The notes under the pieces: model-generated | Told to the model about the DNA's origin: nothing | The model's input: only the letters and a program-made list of their open reading frames with translations | Databases searched by the model: none | Part shown: piece by piece, positions 22,863 through 25,289 of the stretch | Layout of the letters: every line of letters begins with the position of its first letter | How positions within the stretch are numbered: position 1 is the first letter of the stretch | IMG/VR virus record: IMGVR_UViG_3300032736_000431 | Location: 1 to 25,289 of that record | Origin: a virus | DNA: 25,289 nt | Direction: 5' to 3' (one strand) | Made by a program: the position numbers and the translations under genes

Positions 22863-23087
22863 TTACCCTTTGGCTTTTTGAAATATATACTCACTTCCGT
22901 TCGCCACCGACCGTTGGCATAAAAACCCCAAAGGTGGGGTTGTTGTTGCCATCCTGAAGGCTATATCCCTAAGGGCCTTAACCTCTCTATTCCCATTAGC
23001 GACAAGGGCTAGATTACCAGTAAAATATACGAATGATTTTCCTGGCTTGGTTTCGGTAAGTTTTTTAGTAAATTGATTAGCATTCAT
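22863..23087 (-). CDS. Hypothetical phage protein
   Basis: The gene encodes 74 residues from the ATG at 23087 (MNANQFTKKL). I prefer this to the ATG at 23096 because AAAAGGA lies at the right distance from it. GKSFVYFTGNLALVANGN, then VKALRDIAFRM, and a C-terminal LCQRSVANGSEYIF form a compact alpha/beta domain seen in small phage proteins of unknown function. Confidence 0.65.
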   Translation of the reverse strand: MNANQFTKKLTETKPGKSFVYFTGNLALVANGNREVKALRDIAFRMATTTPPLGFLCQRSVANGSEYIFQKAKG

Positions 23088-23130
23088 GTTTAACATCCTT
23101 TTTTCCTTGTTCCATCCGCGTTATAAAAAA

Positions 23131-23316
23131 TTATACCAGCCTGTTCGGGGAGGCTTTGCACACCGGACAGGTTCGGTGCCCGGTCCATTCAGACATAAAC
23201 TGATTGCTGCAATTGAGACATTTCCGCATTTTCTTTTCGTATCGGGTGGGGTCGTCGTGCGGCGGCTTTTTTACGTCTTTGTATTTTCGCTTCAGGTAGG
23301 CGGCACTATCGACCAT
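23131..23316 (-). CDS. Small zinc-ribbon protein
   Basis: The 61-residue protein has a basic N-terminal half (LKRKYKDVKKPPHDD) and a C-terminal zinc ribbon, CLNCSNQF followed 12 residues later by CPVCK. Phage proteins of this kind bind nucleic acid or act as small transcription-associated factors. It overlaps the preceding truncated methyltransferase gene by 25 bases, and the overlap may reflect that truncation. Confidence 0.7.
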   Translation of the reverse strand: MVDSAAYLKRKYKDVKKPPHDDPTRYEKKMRKCLNCSNQFMSEWTGHRTCPVCKASPNRLV

Positions 23317-23522
23317 AAAATTTGGCCCTGAATATCAGTCGCATATTTGCAAATATGCCCGTGGTCTTGTAGGGCGCTGACCAGATGGCCATTACCGGCG
23401 CACGGCTCATAGAAGCTGGTATTGTCCAACAGGTGCGGCAACAGGGGCAAGACGGCTTCAGGGGGCGTGTCGTAGGCGTCTTGGGCTCTCCGGGGGAAGA
23501 CCCCTGTACTTCGCTTACCCAC
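23292..23522 (-). CDS. Truncated DNA methyltransferase-like protein
   Basis: The frame encodes about 76 residues from a GTG at 23522 that overlaps the HTH gene's stop; an ATG at 23567 in the same frame would add 15. DAYDTPPEAVLPLLPHLL, followed by FYEPCAGNGHLVSALQDHG, is the SAM-binding start of a phage adenine methyltransferase family. Those proteins are about 190 residues and carry an NPPW catalytic motif. Here the frame stops after KYATDIQGQILWSIVPPT, so the catalytic half is missing, and the zinc-ribbon gene occupies the space. It is probably a remnant that keeps only the SAM site. Confidence 0.65.
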   Translation of the reverse strand: MGKRSTGVFPRRAQDAYDTPPEAVLPLLPHLLDNTSFYEPCAGNGHLVSALQDHGHICKYATDIQGQILWSIVPPT

Positions 23523-23772
23523 CGAAGCCCTGCGATTTACTGAGGCCCAAGCGGTGAGCGCGGCCATGAATGGAACTTCTGGACCGGCCCAAGAAATCGG
23601 CTATGGCTTGGGATTGCCCATATTCGTAATTCTCCCGGATATATTTGTCTTCTTCATTGGAATAGCCGCGCACTTGACCACGGCCATCATCCTTGAGGGT
23701 TCCCCTGCCGACCGGTGCGGGAATTTTAATCGCCCGCTTACCGTCCGGCGTCCATGCTGTGATTGAATTCAT
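23515..23772 (-). CDS. SANT/Myb-like helix-turn-helix protein
   Basis: The 85-residue protein ends with YSNEEDKYIRENYEYGQSQ, then IADFLGRSRSSIHGRAHRLG, a Myb/SANT-like DNA-binding fold used by several phage and GcrA-type regulators. The N-terminal half (AIKIPAPVGRGTLKDD) is probably extended. It likely regulates transcription or contributes to DNA recognition by the methyltransferase-like neighbour with which it overlaps. Confidence 0.72.
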   Translation of the reverse strand: MNSITAWTPDGKRAIKIPAPVGRGTLKDDGRGQVRGYSNEEDKYIRENYEYGQSQAIADFLGRSRSSIHGRAHRLGLSKSQGFGG

Positions 23773-23825
23773 TTAAATTGCTCCCTGATTTTAACGGCCT
23801 GTTCGATGGCCTTGGTCGTGTGACA

Positions 23826-24134
23826 TCACCGACCTATCCCCGCCGCGCCAATTACCGGCGTGGTCGTGAGAACCACCGGCTCACCACGAAGCATCACCCA
23901 AATCCCACCGATTAAAAAAATTATGGTAATCCATTTCCCAGCCGACGAAAGAAACCCACCAGGCGGGGCCTGCTTGTGCGGAGGTAACGCTTCCTTGGCA
24001 TTATGAGGCTCGTTCATTTTACGATCAACACAACGCCAAGCCAAAGCATTCGTTTTTAATGGACCGGCGCAAGGCTTACCCTCTGAAGCCACCCACCAAT
24101 CACCAGACGAATAAACTACTGTCAATTTGGCCAT
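23826..24134 (-). CDS. Small membrane protein with soluble N-terminal domain
   Basis: The 102-residue protein begins MAKLTVVYSSGDWWVASEG and has two cysteines in the first 35 residues (PCAGP and WRCVD). One membrane segment, WITIIFLIGGIWVML, lies near residues 68-82, followed by a short hydrophobic tail. A GGGAGGG ribosome site precedes the ATG. It is the first gene after the right-hand spacer and its promoter. In-frame codons continue past its TGA up to the next gene's start, which may be a remnant of a longer C-terminus. Confidence 0.6.
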   Translation of the reverse strand: MAKLTVVYSSGDWWVASEGKPCAGPLKTNALAWRCVDRKMNEPHNAKEALPPHKQAPPGGFLSSAGKWITIIFLIGGIWVMLRGEPVVLTTTPVIGAAGIGR

Positions 24135-24164
24135 TAAAACCCTCCCAAGGCATCAACTGAAATA

Positions 24165-24194
24165 ACCCTAAACCAATCATTCCCCATAAGTCAA
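24165..24194 (-). promoter_or_regulatory. Probable promoter of the small-gene operon
   Basis: TTGACT (24194-24189) is followed, after an 18-base spacer, by TAGGGT (24170-24165), about 30 bases before the first gene's ATG at 24134. The -10 is weak. The TTGACT box is shared with the promoter of the RfaH-like gene. Confidence 0.35.
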
Positions 24195-24371
24195 CCTAAA
24201 TGTAAAATAATTTAAAAAAAATAAACCGCAGAAACAAGCCAATCCTGACCGTTGACTAACGTCTAAACCCCGTAAAATTGGTAAGCTGAAGGGGTGGGGG
24301 CGGCCCAGGATTTTGACAGCGGCATGGGGGGGGTCTTTGTTTGTTTCGCGTCAATTCCGCCTATAGTTTCC

Positions 24372-24474
24372 AATGATTGCAACGGTTTACAGCCATATAT
24401 GCACAAGTGAACGGTCCTTCACTTGTGAACTGAAGCAATACATTAAGTAAACCCCATAAGTGCCTGCAATCATT
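24372..24474. repeat. Three-tier nested inverted repeat
   Basis: Three perfect arm pairs nest inside one another. The outer pair is AATGATTGCA (24372-24381) with TGCAATCATT (24465-24474). The middle pair is GGTTTAC (24384-24390) with GTAAACC (24447-24453). The inner pair is CACAAGTGAA (24402-24411) with TTCACTTGTG (24418-24427), spaced by CGGTCC. Together they could fold into a branchless long hairpin in RNA or single-stranded DNA, or be an array of operator, origin or recombination sites. The inner element alone is a typical dimer operator. Confidence 0.8.
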
Positions 24475-24766
24475 CTATATTATCACGCGCATGTGAGGCC
24501 ATTCGTCTGTGTGAGGGCCATTTTTCTTAATAACTCTTTGCTTTGTTGGCTGTTAGTCACTGGCTCAAGGTGTTGCTGGCCTTGGGTTTGTTGTGATTGC
24601 GTGGCCTGTTTTGGCTCTATAGCGCCTGTAATTATGGAAGGGCTATGCCCCTAAGGGAAAGGATAAAGGTAATGCTAGATGGGGCGCGAAACCTGTGTAC
24701 GGTGGGCTGGGCTAGGACAAGGCGGCGCGTTTAGCCCTTGCGGCATCGATGGCATGGACACCAGGC

Positions 24767-24796
24767 AAAGAAAAGGCCCAGCGATTAAGCTAGGCC
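24767..24796 (-). terminator. Intrinsic (rho-independent) terminator
   Basis: Minus-strand stem GGCCTAGC, loop TTAATC, and GCTGGGCC (8 pairs, one G-T) are followed at once by TTTTCTTT. It lies 24 bases downstream of the microprotein stop at 24820 and ends the rightmost operon. Confidence 0.78.
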
Positions 24797-24819
24797 AATT
24801 CCTTGCTATGGGTTAGCGG

Positions 24820-24912
24820 TTAAAGGGAAACCATCCAGACATTGAACAATACATCTAAGACGATCACGATTACAAAGAAGCCCATAAATGTATTGCGCTC
24901 GTTCGTTTCCAT
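24820..24912 (-). CDS. Single-pass membrane microprotein (30 aa)
   Basis: A 30-codon frame, METNERNTFMGFF then VIVIVLDVLFNVWMVSL, has one membrane helix with an acidic polar start. Its ATG shares a base with the stop of the upstream gene (TAATG), and an intrinsic terminator follows shortly after its stop, so the gene closes an operon cleanly. Function unknown; a small membrane regulator or lysis-related peptide is possible. Confidence 0.6.
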   Translation of the reverse strand: METNERNTFMGFFVIVIVLDVLFNVWMVSL

Positions 24913-25289
24913 TAGTTCAAGCGCCGGACATGATCGACAACGGAGTCGATGGTTGAACCAATAAGGGTTGGGACCTGTTTCACGGCTTCACGCAGATGAT
25001 GATAAATAACCGTAGACCGTTGGCGCAAGTCATCGTGATTGTTGTTTGCACCTGTCGGCTTCAAGGCATGAGTCGCGGCATTGAATAACCACCAGAGATT
25101 CCTACCATTTGCGGCATGTTCTGGAATGTCCGATTTGTCCCATTGACCGATTGCGCGGCCAAGCTGGCTAGGGCTCAAACCTGAATCCCTGTAAATGGCC
25201 AGTAAGATATCGTCGCCTTGATCACGATTGATCATCGATTGATTGAACGAATCAAAATCAATTGTGAGCGTTTGCCCGGCATTTCGTAA
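24912..25289 (-). CDS. Phage/plasmid-type protein, possibly DUF932-like (partial, 5' end off window)
   Basis: The frame is open to the right edge (residues LRNAGQTLTIDFDSFNQS come before the first internal Met), so this is a C-terminal part of about 125 residues. It contains DDILLAIYRDSGLSPSQLG, then LWWLFNAATHALKPTG, with a long helical C-terminus ending VVDHVRRLN. The FNAATHALKP-type segment recalls DUF932 phage/plasmid proteins, but the evidence is weak. It is followed, with an overlapping start codon, by the membrane microprotein. Confidence 0.6.
   Translation of the reverse strand, partial: LRNAGQTLTIDFDSFNQSMINRDQGDDILLAIYRDSGLSPSQLGRAIGQWDKSDIPEHAANGRNLWWLFNAATHALKPTGANNNHDDLRQRSTVIYHHLREAVKQVPTLIGSTIDSVVDHVRRLN

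Larger units (their letters stand above)
24135..24819. other. Non-coding spacer with regulatory structures
   Basis: There is no convincing gene in these 685 bases. They hold, from right to left, an intrinsic terminator, a nested inverted repeat, an A/T-rich tract (about 24196-24232) and a probable promoter. A minus-strand frame from 24650 to 24483 is open and Gln-rich (TQSQQTQGQQHLEPVTNSQQ) but has no start except a GTG 25 codons from the end; it could be a gene remnant. Confidence 0.55.

Noticed and set aside
23773-23825. In-frame codons after the membrane-protein stop (TKAIEQAVKIREQFK), ending at the next gene's start
   Set aside because: No start codon for a separate gene and no readthrough signal; the run is too short to call more than a possible remnant.
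24460-24654. Plus-strand frame of 64 codons in the right spacer
   Set aside because: Cys/Trp-rich nonsense composition, no ribosome site, and on the opposite strand from every other gene.
1-25289. CRISPR arrays, tRNA or rRNA genes, insertion sequences
   Set aside because: I saw no regularly spaced repeats, no tRNA-like cloverleaf and no transposase with terminal repeats.

Overview
The window is a phage or prophage region whose left end joins what looks like bacterial chromosome. Every gene I support is on the minus strand, so the operons read from high to low coordinates. From right to left there are four parts: (i) a small-gene early or replication-side module (25289-20777); (ii) a serine recombinase and an RfaH/NusG-like antiterminator (20784-19453); (iii) a late packaging/head operon (19349-2965) with terS, terL, portal, a Bbp19-like protein and a scaffold, into which a nonulosonic-acid (sialic/legionaminic-type) sugar cluster is inserted between terS and terL; (iv) a DUF1156 DNA methyltransferase-like gene (2818 to beyond base 1) of the kind found in bacterial defence islands. 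The head genes resemble those of BPP-1-like podoviruses. The protein families suggest a proteobacterial host, possibly an alphaproteobacterium, but nothing here fixes the genus.

The most interesting part is 19935-11377. A phage-borne RfaH-like protein is followed by a leader holding a GCGGTAGC core, which closely resembles the ops element recruiting RfaH, and then by terS. Next come a UDP-sugar 2-epimerase (NeuC/LegG type), a NeuD-like acetyltransferase, a radical SAM/SPASM protein, an HNH endonuclease, two tiny proteins, a PP-loop N-acetyl-sugar amidotransferase (PseA/WbpG type), a HisF homologue, a CMP-sugar synthetase, a LegC-like aminotransferase and a GT2 glycosyltransferase. The genes overlap by 4-8 bases at most junctions, so they form one transcription and translation unit. 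My reading is that the phage encodes much of a route to a CMP-activated, amidino-substituted nonulosonate and places it under antiterminator control, as in capsule and LPS operons. The nonulosonate synthase (NeuB/LegI), the 4,6-dehydratase and HisH are not in the window.

The head module stops after the scaffold gene: where a major capsid gene would be expected there is a second radical SAM gene, and within a few bases the sequence changes to a truncated reading frame and the DUF1156 gene. The capsid and tail genes are therefore lost or lie beyond the right edge. The right-hand spacer (24135-24819) holds a good intrinsic terminator, a three-tier nested inverted repeat and a likely promoter for the small-gene operon. 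Family calls come from reading translated sequence by eye; no database search was possible.
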